Assembly (NCBI RefSeq): GCF_030163755.1
Contig: NZ_JASJOE010000001.1
Span: 1 to 64,000, forward strand
Source: Roseicyclus amphidinii
GTDB taxonomy: Bacteria; Pseudomonadota; Alphaproteobacteria; Rhodobacterales; Rhodobacteraceae
Direction of reading: 5' to 3'
DNA length: 64,000 bases
Positions 1 to 8,544 of this stretch are shown one piece after another; position 1 is the stretch's first letter, and each line of letters opens with the position of its first letter. The translations under genes and the position numbers were made by a program. The notes under the pieces were generated by a model. It worked only from the letters and a program-made list of their open reading frames with translations, did no database searches and was not told the DNA's origin.

Positions 1-340
1 CCTCGAACGCCGCGGCGCGCGCGGTCAGGCTGCCGGGCTGGTCCGGCGTGCCGACCAAAGCCTCGAGCCGGGCAAGATGGGCGCTCTGCGTGCCGCTGCG
101 GCCCAGCTCGGCCTCGGCGCGGCGGCGCTCGCCCAAGAGGGTTGCATCCTCGTGCCGGGTCACGCCGGTCACCCAGGCCCCCTGCCCGGCATTGCCGGTG
201 ATGCGCGCGGCGACGCTCAGCGAGCGCACGCCATAGCCCTCGGTCATCGCGTTGGCGATGTTCGACGAGACGACCCCGGCCGCGCGCGAAGCGACGGTCA
301 GGCCCGAAAGGGCGTTCGACAGGGCGCTGGAAATGGTCAT
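1..340 (-). CDS. flgK: Flagellar hook-associated protein FlgK, N-terminal part (cut by window edge)
   Basis: The reading frame starts at the ATG at 340 and runs off the left edge, so only about 113 N-terminal residues are visible. The start MTISSALSNALSGLTVASRA followed by a SSNIANAMTEGYGVRS segment is the conserved N-terminal flagellar rod/hook helix shared by FlgE, FlgK and related axial proteins. FlgK forms the first hook-filament junction ring outside the cell. It lies 26 bases downstream of flgE on the same strand, the usual Rhodobacterales order motB-flgE-flgK, so the three are probably one transcription unit. FlgK rather than another axial protein is inferred from position and from the residues after the NIAN motif. 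Confidence 0.85.
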   Translation of the reverse strand, partial: MTISSALSNALSGLTVASRAAGVVSSNIANAMTEGYGVRSLSVAARITGNAGQGAWVTGVTRHEDATLLGERRRAEAELGRSGTQSAHLARLEALVGTPDQPGSLTARAAAFE

Positions 341-366
341 GGCCGCACTCCGGTCTCAGGCCCGGA

Positions 367-1668
367 TCAGCGCTTGATGTTCGTGGTTTCCTGCAACATC
401 TCGTCGACGGTCTGGATGATCTTCGCGTTCGAGGAATAGGCCCGCTGCGTCTGGATCAGCTGGGTCAGCTCGGCCGCCACGTCGGTGGTGGATTCCTCGC
501 GGGCATAGCCCACCATCTCGCCCGTGGGTCCGTCGCCCGCGTTCCACAGAAAGAACTGCCCGCTGTCGGGCGAGATCGAATAGGTCTGGTTGTCGCCCGT
601 CGACAGCCCGTTCAGGTTGGGCACGTCGACCACCGGGATCTGGTAGATCACGCGGGTGATCCCGCTGTCGTAGATCGCGTGGAGATAGCCGTTGGCGTCC
701 ACCTCGACCCGGCTCAGGTCGCCGACGGGCGAGCCGTTCTTGACCACCGGCGCGCGGGCGAAACTGTCGGACAGCTGGGTCAGCCCCCCGGCGTCTCCGG
801 GCGCCCCGATCGCCAGGTCCAGCGGCCCGCCCGCAACCGTCAGCGACAGGCTGCCCGTGGCCGGGTCATAGGCCCCGCCCGAGACCACGCTGACCGTATC
901 GAGATTGCCGCCGTTGCCGCGCGCATCGTCGAAGCCGAGCGTGTATTCCCCGATCAGCGCCCCGTCCGACGCGCTGTCGCGGATCGACATGGTCCAGGCG
1001 TGGCTCATGCCCGCGGCGGGCACCGTCGGGGTGTAGGTCACCTCGAGATACTGCGAGGTGCCCAGGTTGTCGTAGTATTCCGCCGACATCACGAAGGACT
1101 GACCATCGCCCCCGGCATCGGTCGAGGTGGCGGGCAGGTTGACCGACAGCTGCATGAAGGTCGTCGGATCGCCCGCGAACTGGTTGGTGTTGATCAGGAT
1201 CGGCTCGAGCCCCGCAAAGGTGTCGCGCGGGAAATTCGGGATGGTGCCGTCCGCGTTCGCGGGCCAGCCCATCAGGACCTCGCCCGTTGCGGTGCGCAAG
1301 ACGCCCTCCGCATCGGGGCGGAAGGACCCCGTGGTCATCAGGCGCACCGGCAGCGCCGTGTCCCGCGTGTCGAGCGCCGCCGCGCTGGTCACCGGCAACA
1401 TCCCACGCCCCCCGATGGCAAGATCGGTGGGGTTCGACGTGCTGACCAGCGTGCCGCGCTGGTCGATCATCCGCGCGGTCGAGGCGCGCACACCCCCCGC
1501 CGAATAGCTGCTGTCGCTCTGCATGATGACGAGCGAATGGAAATCCGCGACCACGCGCTTGTAGCCATAGGTGCCCGAGTTGGCGATGTTGTCGGCGATG
1601 GTGGCGAGCCTGCTGGCATTGGTGTTCAGCCCGGCCACCCCGGAATTGAGCGAGGAGGAAATCGTCAT
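367..1668 (-). CDS. flgE: Flagellar hook protein FlgE
   Basis: A 433-residue protein that polymerises to form the flagellar hook. The N-terminus carries the axial-protein motif (NTNASRLATIADNIANSGTY, residues about 15-34). The C-terminus has the matching helix (SSNAKIIQTVDEMLQETTNI), which packs against it in the assembled hook. The variable middle is rich in Gly, Asp and Ser, as in surface-exposed hook domains. The ATG at 1668 is preceded by a purine-rich AGAAAGG stretch. flgK follows after 26 bases and motB lies 238 bases upstream. Length and both terminal signatures fit the family well. Confidence 0.93.
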   Translation of the reverse strand: MTISSSLNSGVAGLNTNASRLATIADNIANSGTYGYKRVVADFHSLVIMQSDSSYSAGGVRASTARMIDQRGTLVSTSNPTDLAIGGRGMLPVTSAAALDTRDTALPVRLMTTGSFRPDAEGVLRTATGEVLMGWPANADGTIPNFPRDTFAGLEPILINTNQFAGDPTTFMQLSVNLPATSTDAGGDGQSFVMSAEYYDNLGTSQYLEVTYTPTVPAAGMSHAWTMSIRDSASDGALIGEYTLGFDDARGNGGNLDTVSVVSGGAYDPATGSLSLTVAGGPLDLAIGAPGDAGGLTQLSDSFARAPVVKNGSPVGDLSRVEVDANGYLHAIYDSGITRVIYQIPVVDVPNLNGLSTGDNQTYSISPDSGQFFLWNAGDGPTGEMVGYAREESTTDVAAELTQLIQTQRAYSSNAKIIQTVDEMLQETTNIKR

Positions 1669-1725
1669 CTCATGCGCCTTTCTGCTGCATGGGGTCGTGT
1701 CGGGCCGATCCTTGCGCGCGAGGTG

Positions 1726-1740
1726 TTAAGACCGGCCTAA
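1726..1740 (-). promoter_or_regulatory. Possible CtrA-type half-matching box upstream of flgE
   Basis: TTAA-N7-CTAA on the plus strand, reading TTAG-N7-TTAA toward flgE and lying about 58-72 bases before its start codon. The CtrA consensus in alphaproteobacteria is TTAA-N7-TTAA, so this is a one-mismatch match. CtrA controls flagellar genes in Rhodobacterales, which makes the position sensible, but such a short motif can occur by chance. Confidence 0.3.
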
Positions 1741-1780
1741 CAGATCGAATTCTAGCGATTTTCCCGCGCTGCTCCCTGCA

Positions 1781-1820
1781 ATGGCCCCGCATGGCCTCGC
1801 ATGGCCCTGCATGGCCCCAC
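1781..1820. repeat. Four tandem 10-bp repeats, ATGGCCYYRC
   Basis: Four consecutive decamers (ATGGCCCCGC, ATGGCCTCGC, ATGGCCCTGC, ATGGCCCCAC) sit in the motB-flgE gap, differing only at positions 7-9. The unit is close to one DNA helical turn. No open frame is convincing here. It may be simple slippage or a phased binding site. The rest of the 238-base gap shows only the flgE upstream region. Confidence 0.7.
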
Positions 1821-1906
1821 CCATCAGCCCCGGCACATCGCGCCTCCGGCCTCCGGGCACCCGTCGGGGTCGCCGGGCGGCCCAAGGCACGCCGCGCCCC
1901 CCCGGC

Positions 1907-2737
1907 TCACAGGTCGCGTCTGAGCAGGATCACCTCGATCCGGTCGTTGCGGGGGTCCATCGGGTTCGCCGTCACCGCGTCGCGGTCGGCATGCCCCGTC
2001 ACCCGCGACAGCCGCCCCGGCGGCAGGCCCGCCTCCTCCAGCAGCGCGCGATAGACCTGCGCCTGCGCGATCGAGGCCTGCCAGCGCGTCCCGCTGGCCA
2101 CGACCACCGGTTCGGCGGCGACATGCCCCTCGACCGCGACTTGGTTGGTGACGATCCCGAACAACCCGGCCATCACCACCGCCAGCTCGGCCAGCCAGGG
2201 CGCCGGCGCACCGGTTGCGGGGTCGGTCAGCGGCTGGCCGCGCCGGGCGAAGATCTCGATGATCAGCCCCTCGTCGGTCAGCCGCGTCTGCACATGGGCG
2301 CGCAATTGCTCCGAGATCAGGCTGTCGCCCCTCAACGCCTCTTCCAGCGCCTGCAGCGCCGCGGTCTCCTCGGCGCGGGCGGCATCGTGGTCGGTCCCCG
2401 ACAGCCCAAGGCTCTGCCGCCCCTCGGTCGGGCGCAGGTTGGTCGCACCGGTGCCGTTCTGCGCGATGTTCGTTTCGGAAAACGGGCTGTCCCCGCCGAA
2501 TGACCCGTCACCGCCCCCCGAGATCCGCGTGATCGGGATGGTGGGCGAGAAGTAATCGGCGATCCCCTTCCTTTGCTGTTCCGTGGTCGCGTTCAGCAGC
2601 CACATCAGCATGAAGAACGCCATCATCGCGGTGACGAAATCGGCGTAGGCCACCTTCCACGCGCCGCCGTGGTGACCGCCCCCGGCGATCACCTTCTTGC
2701 GCTTGACGATGATGGGTTGCGCTTCGTTCTCTGCCAT
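1907..2737 (-). CDS. motB: Flagellar motor stator protein MotB
   Basis: A 276-residue inner-membrane stator subunit. A basic cytoplasmic N-terminus (VKRKKV) precedes one membrane helix at about 31-49 (YADFVTAMMAFFMLMWLL). Asp33 in that helix is at the position of the essential proton-carrying Asp of MotB. A long linker leads to a C-terminal OmpA-like peptidoglycan-binding domain (about 155-276), which ends in a DPRNDRIEVILL segment matching the conserved NDRIE-type motif. MotB anchors the MotA/MotB channel to the cell wall and couples ion flow to rotation. It precedes flgE and flgK on the same strand. motA is not in this window. Confidence 0.92.
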   Translation of the reverse strand: MAENEAQPIIVKRKKVIAGGGHHGGAWKVAYADFVTAMMAFFMLMWLLNATTEQQRKGIADYFSPTIPITRISGGGDGSFGGDSPFSETNIAQNGTGATNLRPTEGRQSLGLSGTDHDAARAEETAALQALEEALRGDSLISEQLRAHVQTRLTDEGLIIEIFARRGQPLTDPATGAPAPWLAELAVVMAGLFGIVTNQVAVEGHVAAEPVVVASGTRWQASIAQAQVYRALLEEAGLPPGRLSRVTGHADRDAVTANPMDPRNDRIEVILLRRDL

Positions 2738-2798
2738 GGCTCCGGCCCTTCGTGTCGGGCGGATGCTGGCAGAGAACCCTCAACACTCCCTTAACGCC

Positions 2799-4055
2799 TC
2801 AGTCCACGGGCCTGAGCCGCCGCGCGAAAACCGCGCTCAAGCCCAGCATCGCCGCCGCGGTGCCAAGACAGGCGGGCAAGCCGCCCAGCTGGTAACTGAC
2901 CCCCGACAACAGCGTGCCGATCAGCCGCCCCGCCGCGTTCGCCATGTAGTAGAACCCCACGTCCATCGTCACCCGCTCGGCCCGCGTGAAGGCGAGGATC
3001 AGGTAGGAATGCAAAGCGGAATTCACCGCGAAGACCGCGCCGAACCCCAGCAACCCCGCGATCAGCGTCACGGTCAGCCAGGGCGCGGGCGCGCCCGCCC
3101 ATGCCACCAGCGCCGCCAGCGCGGCAGGCAACACCGCCAGCCCTCCGGCCCAGACCCAGGCGCCGCCGATCAGCGCCGCCTCGCCCCGCGCCTGCGCGCG
3201 CAAGAGCCGCGGCGCGCTGGCCTGCACCGCGCCGTAAAGGATGATCCAGACCGCCATGAACGTCCCGATCGTGAAGAACGCCACCCGGTTCCCCTCGACC
3301 GTGCCGTCCGACAGGACCGCGTAGAAATAGACCGGGATGCCGACCACGAACCACACGTCGCGCGCCCCGAACAGGAACACCCGCGCCGCCGACAGCCAGT
3401 TGACGTTGGCCGAGTCCGAGAAGACCTCGCGGAACTTCGCCCCCTTCCGGCCCGCGGGCAGGCCCGGCGGCATGCGCAGGGCCACCGCCAGCAGGATCAC
3501 CGCCAGCACCCCCGCCATGCCCAGCACCGCCGGCACGAAGCCCGCCAGCGCCAGAAGCGCCGCGCCCAGCAGGAACCCCAGCCCCTTCACCGCGTTCTTC
3601 GACCCGGTCAGCAGCGCCACCCAGCGGAACAGCCCCCCGCCCTCCGTCGGGGCCAGCAGCTTCACCGCCGATTTCGACGACATCTTCGACAGGTCCTTGG
3701 CCACACCCGACAGCCCCTGAACCACCATCACGAAGACGACCGAGGCCGCGATGCCCCACTCCGGGTCCAGCTGCGCCAGCGCCAGCAGCGCCACGATCTG
3801 CAACCCCAGCCCCGCGTAAAGCGTCGAGGTCAGCCCGAACCGCGCCGCGATCCAGCCCGCCGACAGGTTCGTCACGATTCCGGCGATCTCGTAGAGGATG
3901 AACAGATACGCCAGCTGCACCGGGGAGAACCCCAGCGTGTGAAAATGCAGCAAGACCAGCATCCTGAGCGCGCCGTCGGTCAGCATGAAGGCCCAATAGG
4001 CCGCCGTCACCGCGACATAGGCCGCCAGCCCCTCGGGCCGCGCGCTGTCGCTCAT
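2799..4055 (-). CDS. arsJ: Organoarsenical efflux MFS transporter ArsJ
   Basis: A 418-residue, very hydrophobic major-facilitator protein with about 12 membrane spans. The ATG at 4055 overlaps the GAPDH stop codon (ATGA), so the longer frame reaching back to 4328 is not the real start. Linkage to GAPDH and to ArsR-ArsC identifies it as ArsJ, whose established role is export of 1-arseno-3-phosphoglycerate made from arsenate by GAPDH. The product breaks down outside the cell to release arsenate. Segments such as [15 protein letters not shown] in the middle resemble the ArsJ subfamily. Translation is probably coupled to the GAPDH gene. Confidence 0.88.
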   Translation of the reverse strand: MSDSARPEGLAAYVAVTAAYWAFMLTDGALRMLVLLHFHTLGFSPVQLAYLFILYEIAGIVTNLSAGWIAARFGLTSTLYAGLGLQIVALLALAQLDPEWGIAASVVFVMVVQGLSGVAKDLSKMSSKSAVKLLAPTEGGGLFRWVALLTGSKNAVKGLGFLLGAALLALAGFVPAVLGMAGVLAVILLAVALRMPPGLPAGRKGAKFREVFSDSANVNWLSAARVFLFGARDVWFVVGIPVYFYAVLSDGTVEGNRVAFFTIGTFMAVWIILYGAVQASAPRLLRAQARGEAALIGGAWVWAGGLAVLPAALAALVAWAGAPAPWLTVTLIAGLLGFGAVFAVNSALHSYLILAFTRAERVTMDVGFYYMANAAGRLIGTLLSGVSYQLGGLPACLGTAAAMLGLSAVFARRLRPVD

Positions 4056-5050
4056 GGCGCGGCACCCACCATCAGCGCCACGTCGACCAGCCGATGGGCA
4101 TAGCCCATCTCGTTGTCGTACCAGGCGTAGACCTTCACCTGCGTGCCGTTCACCACCATGGTCGAGGGCGCATCGACGATGCTGGACCGCGTGTCGTTGG
4201 TGTAATCGGCGCTCACCAGGGGCCGGGTCTCGTAGCCCAGAATGCCCTTCAGCGGCCCCTCGGCGGCGACGCGGAACATCTCGTTCACCTCCTCCGCCGT
4301 CGTCTCCCGCGCCACCTCGAAGACGCAATCGGTCAGCGAGGCGTTCAGCAACGGCACCCGCACCGCATGGCCGTTCAGCTTGCCGGTCAGCTCGGGATAG
4401 ATCAGCGTGATCGCCGTGGCGCTGCCCGTCGTCGTGGGGATCAGGCTGTTCAACGCCGAGCGCGCGCGGCGCAGATCCTTGGCGGGCCGGTCCACGATGG
4501 TCTGCGTGTTGGTCACGTCATGGATCGTCGTGATCGAGCCATGCTTGATGCCCAGCCCCTCGTGGATCACCTTCACCACCGGGGCGAGGCAATTGGTCGT
4601 GCAGCTTGCCGCCGTCACGATCCGATGCGCGGCAGGGTCGTAGATGTCGTGGTTCACGCCATAGACGATATTCGCCGCCCCGCCGTCCTTGACCGGCGCA
4701 CTCACGACCACCCGCTTCACGCCCGCGTCGAAATAGGGCTGAAGCTTCGCCTCGGTCTTGAAGACGCCGGTGCAGTCGATCACCACGTCGACGCCATCAA
4801 GCGGCAGCTTCGCCGGGTCGCGTTCGTTGAAGACCGGCAGCCGCACCCCGTCGATGGTGATGCTTGCGTCATCCGACGCGAACTCCGCATCCCACCGCCC
4901 ATGCACCGTGTCGAATTCCAGCAGATGCGCATGCATCGCCGCATCGCCCACCGCGTCGTTCAGCCAGGCGATCTTCGCCCCCCGCTCCAGGAGCGGCTTC
5001 AAGGCCAGTTTCCCGATCCGGCCAAGGCCGTTCAGCGCATAAGTGGTCAT
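4052..5050 (-). CDS. ArsJ-associated glyceraldehyde-3-phosphate dehydrogenase
   Basis: A 332-residue GAPDH-fold protein. It has an N-terminal NAD-binding start ([14 protein letters not shown]), the catalytic segment [10 protein letters not shown] with the active-site Cys, a substrate-binding [12 protein letters not shown] region and the C-terminal [11 protein letters not shown] motif. It overlaps the ArsR-ArsC stop by four bases upstream and arsJ by four bases downstream. In this context the family member uses arsenate in place of phosphate to make 1-arseno-3-phosphoglycerate, the substrate of ArsJ. It is therefore more likely an arsenic-resistance enzyme than the housekeeping glycolytic gapA/gapB, though catalytic residues alone cannot separate the two. 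Confidence 0.9.
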   Translation of the reverse strand: MTTYALNGLGRIGKLALKPLLERGAKIAWLNDAVGDAAMHAHLLEFDTVHGRWDAEFASDDASITIDGVRLPVFNERDPAKLPLDGVDVVIDCTGVFKTEAKLQPYFDAGVKRVVVSAPVKDGGAANIVYGVNHDIYDPAAHRIVTAASCTTNCLAPVVKVIHEGLGIKHGSITTIHDVTNTQTIVDRPAKDLRRARSALNSLIPTTTGSATAITLIYPELTGKLNGHAVRVPLLNASLTDCVFEVARETTAEEVNEMFRVAAEGPLKGILGYETRPLVSADYTNDTRSSIVDAPSTMVVNGTQVKVYAWYDNEMGYAHRLVDVALMVGAAP

Positions 5051-5886
5051 TCGGGCGTCTCCTGCCGTGCGATATCGTCCAACGCGGTCTGTTGCGCGAT
5101 CCGGTCCAGCGCCTCCAGCGGCAGCGCCGCAAAGGCGCTGATCCGGTGGCGCAACATGCCGTAGGCCTGTTGAAAGGCGAGCATCCGCTCGGCCTCGGTC
5201 CCTTCGGCCTTCACCGGGTCGGGCGTGCCCCAATGCGCCGTCAGCGGCTGGCCCGGCCAGGTCGGACACTCCTCGTTCGCGGCACGGTCGCAGACCGTGA
5301 AGACGAAATCGAATTCCGGCGCGTCCGCGCCCTGGAATTCGGTGACGTTCTTCGCGCGCAGCGCGGCGGTGTCATAGCCCTTGTCCTCCAGCATCTTCAC
5401 CGCCAGCGGGTTCAGCTCCGACTGCGGCCGGGTGCCCGCCGAGAAGGCCTCGAACCGGTCCCCCGCAACCTTGCGCAGGATCGATTCGGCAAAGATCGAC
5501 CGGGCGGAATTGCCGGTGCAGATGAAAAGCACGCGGTAGCGTGTGTCGCTCATGGGTCTGTCCCCCTTGGTCATGCCCAAACCCAAGGGCGGGCACAGGT
5601 CCGGCCGCCCCCGGCAACAGTCGGTCCAAAGCGCGGCCGTCACCTCGCCCAACCCGGCAAGGTCCGCGCCATAGCGGAGCGAGGTTCCAACCCGCTCCCG
5701 CTCGATCAGCCCCACGCGCATCAGCTCGGCCAGATGCGCGCTCAAGGTGTTGGCTCTCACGCCCAGCACCTCGGCGATCTCGCCCGCGGGCACCCTGTCG
5801 GGATGCCGCCGCATCAGCAGGCGAAGAACGTCGAACCGCGCCGGGTGGCTGAGGGCCGCGAATCTGTCGGTGATCCGTATTTCCAT
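5047..5886 (-). CDS. ArsR-ArsC fusion: arsenite-sensing repressor joined to arsenate reductase
   Basis: One uninterrupted 279-residue frame holds two domains. Residues 1-100 are a winged-helix ArsR repressor, ending in a [10 protein letters not shown] motif (Cys90, Cys91, Cys98), the C-terminal As(III)-binding triad of the Acidithiobacillus-type ArsR group. After a short linker, residues 115-279 form a low-molecular-weight-phosphatase-type ArsC with the loop CTGNSAR (Cys123 to Arg129) and a later [11 protein letters not shown] segment supplying further Cys residues. The start is the ATG at 5886, next to a palindromic operator. An internal ATG before [10 protein letters not shown] could also give free ArsC. 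It heads an operon with GAPDH and arsJ. Confidence 0.88.
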   Translation of the reverse strand: MEIRITDRFAALSHPARFDVLRLLMRRHPDRVPAGEIAEVLGVRANTLSAHLAELMRVGLIERERVGTSLRYGADLAGLGEVTAALWTDCCRGRPDLCPPLGLGMTKGDRPMSDTRYRVLFICTGNSARSIFAESILRKVAGDRFEAFSAGTRPQSELNPLAVKMLEDKGYDTAALRAKNVTEFQGADAPEFDFVFTVCDRAANEECPTWPGQPLTAHWGTPDPVKAEGTEAERMLAFQQAYGMLRHRISAFAALPLEALDRIAQQTALDDIARQETPE

Positions 5887-5899
5887 ATTTCGTGAAATA
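5886..5899. promoter_or_regulatory. ArsR operator palindrome
   Basis: A perfect 14-bp inverted repeat, TATTTC-GT-GAAATA, touches the start codon of the ArsR-ArsC gene. ArsR/SmtB repressors bind imperfect palindromes at their own promoters, so this is the expected autoregulatory site. Arsenite binding to the Cys triad would release it. The divergent iron permease gene starts 135 bases away and could also be affected. Confidence 0.7.
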
Positions 5900-5980
5900 C
5901 CGAAGCATGGCGCAAAGACAAGTGAAGCTTTTGCGACAGACCCACGCGCCCCCCGAGGGGCGGGTTGCAAATGCCCGATA

Positions 5981-6000
5981 TCCTGACAAAAGAGATCGGA
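5981..6000. promoter_or_regulatory. Candidate iron-responsive box before the ferric ABC permease
   Basis: Contains TGA-N9-TCG (5984-5998), one mismatch from the TGA-N9-TCA Iron-Rhodo-box described for Rhodobacterales iron genes. The surrounding 20 bases match 17 of 20 positions at 11061-11080, near the iron-binding-protein gene. It sits 35 bases before the permease start codon. Confidence 0.45.
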
Positions 6001-6034
6001 TTGACGACACCCGAGCCGCAAAGCCCCAAAGCCC

Positions 6035-7729
6035 ATGGCCCACCGCGCAAGATCCCACCACCCCCGCCGCCTGACCGCCCTGGCCTGGCTGGCCGCCGGC
6101 CTGTGCATCCTGCCCATGGCCGCCGTGGGCATCGCCGCGCTGGGCGGCGGCACGGACACGCTGGTCAGCCTGTCCCAAAGCGTCCTGCCCCGCTACGCGG
6201 GCACCACGGCGCTGCTGGTCCTGATCGTGGGCATCGGCACCGCGGTGATCGGCACCTCGACCGCATGGCTTGTCACCGCCACCCGCTTCCCCGGCCGCCG
6301 CATCCTCGAGATCGCCCTCGCCCTCCCGCTGACCTTCCCGGCCTACGTGCTGGCCTATGCCTACACCGACCTGCTCGACCACCCCGGCTGGGTGCAATCC
6401 ACGCTCCGCGACCTCACCGGCTGGGGCCCGCGCGACTACTGGTTCCCGGAAATCCGCTCGCTCGGCGGGGCCGCGGCGATGCTGACCCTCGTCCTCTACC
6501 CTTACGTCTACCTGCTCGCCCGCGCGGCCTTCCTCCGGCAGTCCTCCACCGCCTATATCGCCGCGCGCACCCTGGGGCAGGGCCCCTGGGGCGCTTTCTT
6601 CCGCGTCTCCGTCCCGGTCGCCCGCCCCGCCATCGCGGGCGGCGTCCTGCTCGCCCTGATGGAGACGCTGGCCGATTACGGCACCGTCGCCTATTTCAGC
6701 GTCCAGACATTCGCCACCGGCATCTACGTCAGCTGGTTCGGCCTCTTCGACCGCGCCGCCGCGGCGCAGCTGGCGCTCTGCCTGCTGGTCGTGGCCCTGA
6801 CGCTCGCCACCATCGAACGCCGCCAACGCCGCCACCTGCGCCACCACGACGCCGGCCGCCGGTTCGAGCGGATGGAGCCGGCCCAACTCAAAGGCCGCGC
6901 CGCCGCCGGGGCACTGATCGTCTGCGGCCTGCCGGTCTTCTTCGGCTTCCTCCTGCCCACCGCCCTCCTGCTGACGCTCGCCTCGGGCGCAAGCCAACTG
7001 CTCTTCACCCCCCGCTACCTCGGCTTCCTGCAGAACTCGCTCACGCTCGCCTCCATCGCGGCGCTTCTGACGGTGGCGGCGGCCATCACCATGGGCTTCA
7101 ACGCCCGCCTCCACCCGACGCGCGGCGCGCAAACGGCGATGCGCATCGCGGGCATCGGCTATGCCGTGCCGGGCGGCGTGATCGCGGTGGGGCTCCTGTT
7201 CCCCTTCGCCGCCTTCGACAACGCCCTCGACCGCGTGATGGAGGCGAATTTCGGCATCGACACCGGGTTGCTGATCACCGGCTCCATCTGGCTGATGATC
7301 GCCGCCTACATGGTCCGCTTCATGGCGGTGGCGCTGAACACCTACGAATCCGGCCTCGCCACGCTGAACCCCAACGTCGACGCGGTGGCGCGCACCCTCG
7401 GCCACGGCCCCGCGCCCATGCTGCGGCGCATCCACGTCCCGATCCTGCAACCCTCGATCCTGACCGCGCTCCTGATCGTCTTCGTCGACGTGATGAAGGA
7501 ACTGCCCGCCACCCTCATCCTGCGCCCCTTCAACTACGACACGCTGGCGGTGCAGGCCCACCGCCTCGCCTCCGACGAACGCCTCGCCGAGGCCGCCGTC
7601 CCCAGCCTCGTCATCGGCGCCGTCGGCCTGATCCCGGTGGCGATCCTGTGCTGGAGCATCGGGCGCGAAAGCCGCCCCGTCGGCAACGCCGTGGACGCAG
7701 CCCAGGGGCAGGTGCAGCGGGGGGTGTGA
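6035..7729 (+). CDS. Ferric iron ABC transporter permease (FbpB type, two-domain)
   Basis: A 564-residue inner-membrane protein with two permease halves (about 1-270 and 290-564). Each half carries an EAA-type loop that contacts the ATPase (ARTLGQGPWGAFFRVSVPVA and ARTLGHGPAPMLRRIHVPI). This doubled layout is typical of FbpB/SfuB iron permeases. The ATG at 6035 follows an iron-box-like motif. The likely partner binding protein is at 9949-10968 on the other strand. The ATP-binding subunit is not in this window, so the transporter is split. Substrate Fe(III) is inferred from family resemblance and the linked FbpA-like gene; putrescine or thiamine permeases share this architecture. Confidence 0.85.
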   Translation: MAHRARSHHPRRLTALAWLAAGLCILPMAAVGIAALGGGTDTLVSLSQSVLPRYAGTTALLVLIVGIGTAVIGTSTAWLVTATRFPGRRILEIALALPLTFPAYVLAYAYTDLLDHPGWVQSTLRDLTGWGPRDYWFPEIRSLGGAAAMLTLVLYPYVYLLARAAFLRQSSTAYIAARTLGQGPWGAFFRVSVPVARPAIAGGVLLALMETLADYGTVAYFSVQTFATGIYVSWFGLFDRAAAAQLALCLLVVALTLATIERRQRRHLRHHDAGRRFERMEPAQLKGRAAAGALIVCGLPVFFGFLLPTALLLTLASGASQLLFTPRYLGFLQNSLTLASIAALLTVAAAITMGFNARLHPTRGAQTAMRIAGIGYAVPGGVIAVGLLFPFAAFDNALDRVMEANFGIDTGLLITGSIWLMIAAYMVRFMAVALNTYESGLATLNPNVDAVARTLGHGPAPMLRRIHVPILQPSILTALLIVFVDVMKELPATLILRPFNYDTLAVQAHRLASDERLAEAAVPSLVIGAVGLIPVAILCWSIGRESRPVGNAVDAAQGQVQRGV

Positions 7730-7777
7730 CCCTGCGGTGTCGCCCAAAGCGACATCCGGCTTGATCCGCCCCCAAAA

Positions 7778-7792
7778 GTAGCTTAAAGCTAC
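7778..7792. promoter_or_regulatory. Palindromic operator of the RelE/XRE pair
   Basis: A perfect 15-bp inverted repeat, GTAGCTT-A-AAGCTAC, ends three bases before the toxin ATG. XRE antitoxins commonly repress their own operon by binding such palindromes. Its location overlapping the leader fits autoregulation. Confidence 0.65.
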
Positions 7793-7795
7793 ATC

Positions 7796-8047
7796 ATGAA
7801 GCAGGTCAGCTACACGAAAGCCGCCATCCGCGCCCTGCGTCGGATGCCTGCGAACACGTCGAGGCTGATCCGCACCAAGATCGAGGCCTATGCGACCGAC
7901 CCCGCGTCGCAGGCCAACAACGTGACACCGCTCAAGGGCCGCACGGGTATCCGGCTGCGCGTGGGCGATTGGCGGGTGATCATGGACGACCGGGGCAGCG
8001 TGCTGGCGATCCTCGACATAGGCCCGCGGGGCGGCATTCATGACTGA
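7796..8047 (+). CDS. RelE/ParE-family toxin
   Basis: An 83-residue basic protein with the RelE/ParE pattern: an N-terminal helix pair (KAAIRALRRMPANTSRLIRT), then a strand with LKGRTGIRLRVGDWRVIM and a final strand VLAILDIGPRGGIHD. The RLRVGDWRVI motif is characteristic of the fold. RelE-like toxins cleave mRNA on the ribosome, while ParE-like ones poison gyrase; sequence reading does not decide which. The XRE antitoxin follows 11 bases downstream, giving the toxin-first order of HigBA-type modules. A palindrome lies just upstream. Confidence 0.82.
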   Translation: MKQVSYTKAAIRALRRMPANTSRLIRTKIEAYATDPASQANNVTPLKGRTGIRLRVGDWRVIMDDRGSVLAILDIGPRGGIHD

Positions 8048-8058
8048 AAGGGCATGAC

Positions 8059-8403
8059 ATGAACGAGATGGTGACGATCCCGCGCGCGGAATACGACCGC
8101 CTCCGCGCCGCGGCCGAGGACCTGGCCGACCTGCAGGCCTACGACCGCGCGCAGGCCGCGCTTGCAGCGGGCGAGGAAGAGTTGATCCCAGCGGAGTACG
8201 CGGCCCGCCTGATCGACGGAGAAAACCCCCTCCGCGTCTACCGCGACCTCCGCGGGATGACGCAGGCGGCACTGGCCCAGGCGGCAGGCGTCAACCGCGT
8301 GACGGTGGCCGAGATCGAGACCGGCCGGAAACACGGCTCGGTCGCCACGCTGCGCACCCTGGCGGGGGCGCTTGGCGTGACGGTGGATGACCTGACGGGG
8401 TGA
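8059..8403 (+). CDS. XRE-family antitoxin / transcriptional regulator
   Basis: A 114-residue protein. Residues 1-55 hold an acidic, helical toxin-binding-like region (PRAEYDRLRAAAEDLADLQA). Residues about 60-114 form a helix-turn-helix of the Cro/CI type (MTQAALAQAAGVNRVTVAEI, then LAGALGVTVDDL). It follows the RelE-like gene by 11 bases. The pair forms a type II toxin-antitoxin module in which this protein would neutralise the toxin and repress the operon through the 7778-7792 palindrome. Confidence 0.82.
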   Translation: MNEMVTIPRAEYDRLRAAAEDLADLQAYDRAQAALAAGEEELIPAEYAARLIDGENPLRVYRDLRGMTQAALAQAAGVNRVTVAEIETGRKHGSVATLRTLAGALGVTVDDLTG

Positions 8404-8447
8404 GGGGTCGGCCGGGATGGCCGTGGTTCACCCACCCGACGCGGTGT

Positions 8448-8507
8448 GCCGGGCTGAAGCCCGGCCTACGGCTTGTGTGGCGATGTAGGGTGGGCATTCT
8501 GCCCACC
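8448..8507. repeat. REP-like double hairpin element
   Basis: Two short palindromes, GCCGGGC-TGAA-GCCCGGC (8448-8465) and GGTGGGC-ATTCT-GCCCACC (8489-8507), are joined by a spacer bounded by CCTAC and GTAGG. Paired GC-rich hairpins of this kind recur in intergenic gaps of Rhodobacterales genomes. It fills most of the 141-base gap after the toxin-antitoxin pair and may also end transcription. A related single hairpin occurs at 12331-12350. Confidence 0.55.
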
Positions 8508-8544
8508 ATTGTGGGGAAGATCGCTTGAGATGGCGGCTAAGGCC

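Noticed and set aside
3900-4328. Longer start for arsJ at 4328
   Set aside because: The extra residues lie inside GAPDH in another frame; ATG 4055 overlaps the GAPDH stop and fits the family length.
5372-8272. A 966-residue minus-strand frame over the arsenic and iron-permease genes
   Set aside because: It is a GC-driven shadow; its residues are low-complexity Arg/Gly/Ala and no family motif occurs, while the plus-strand permease and minus-strand ArsR-ArsC frames have clear domains.
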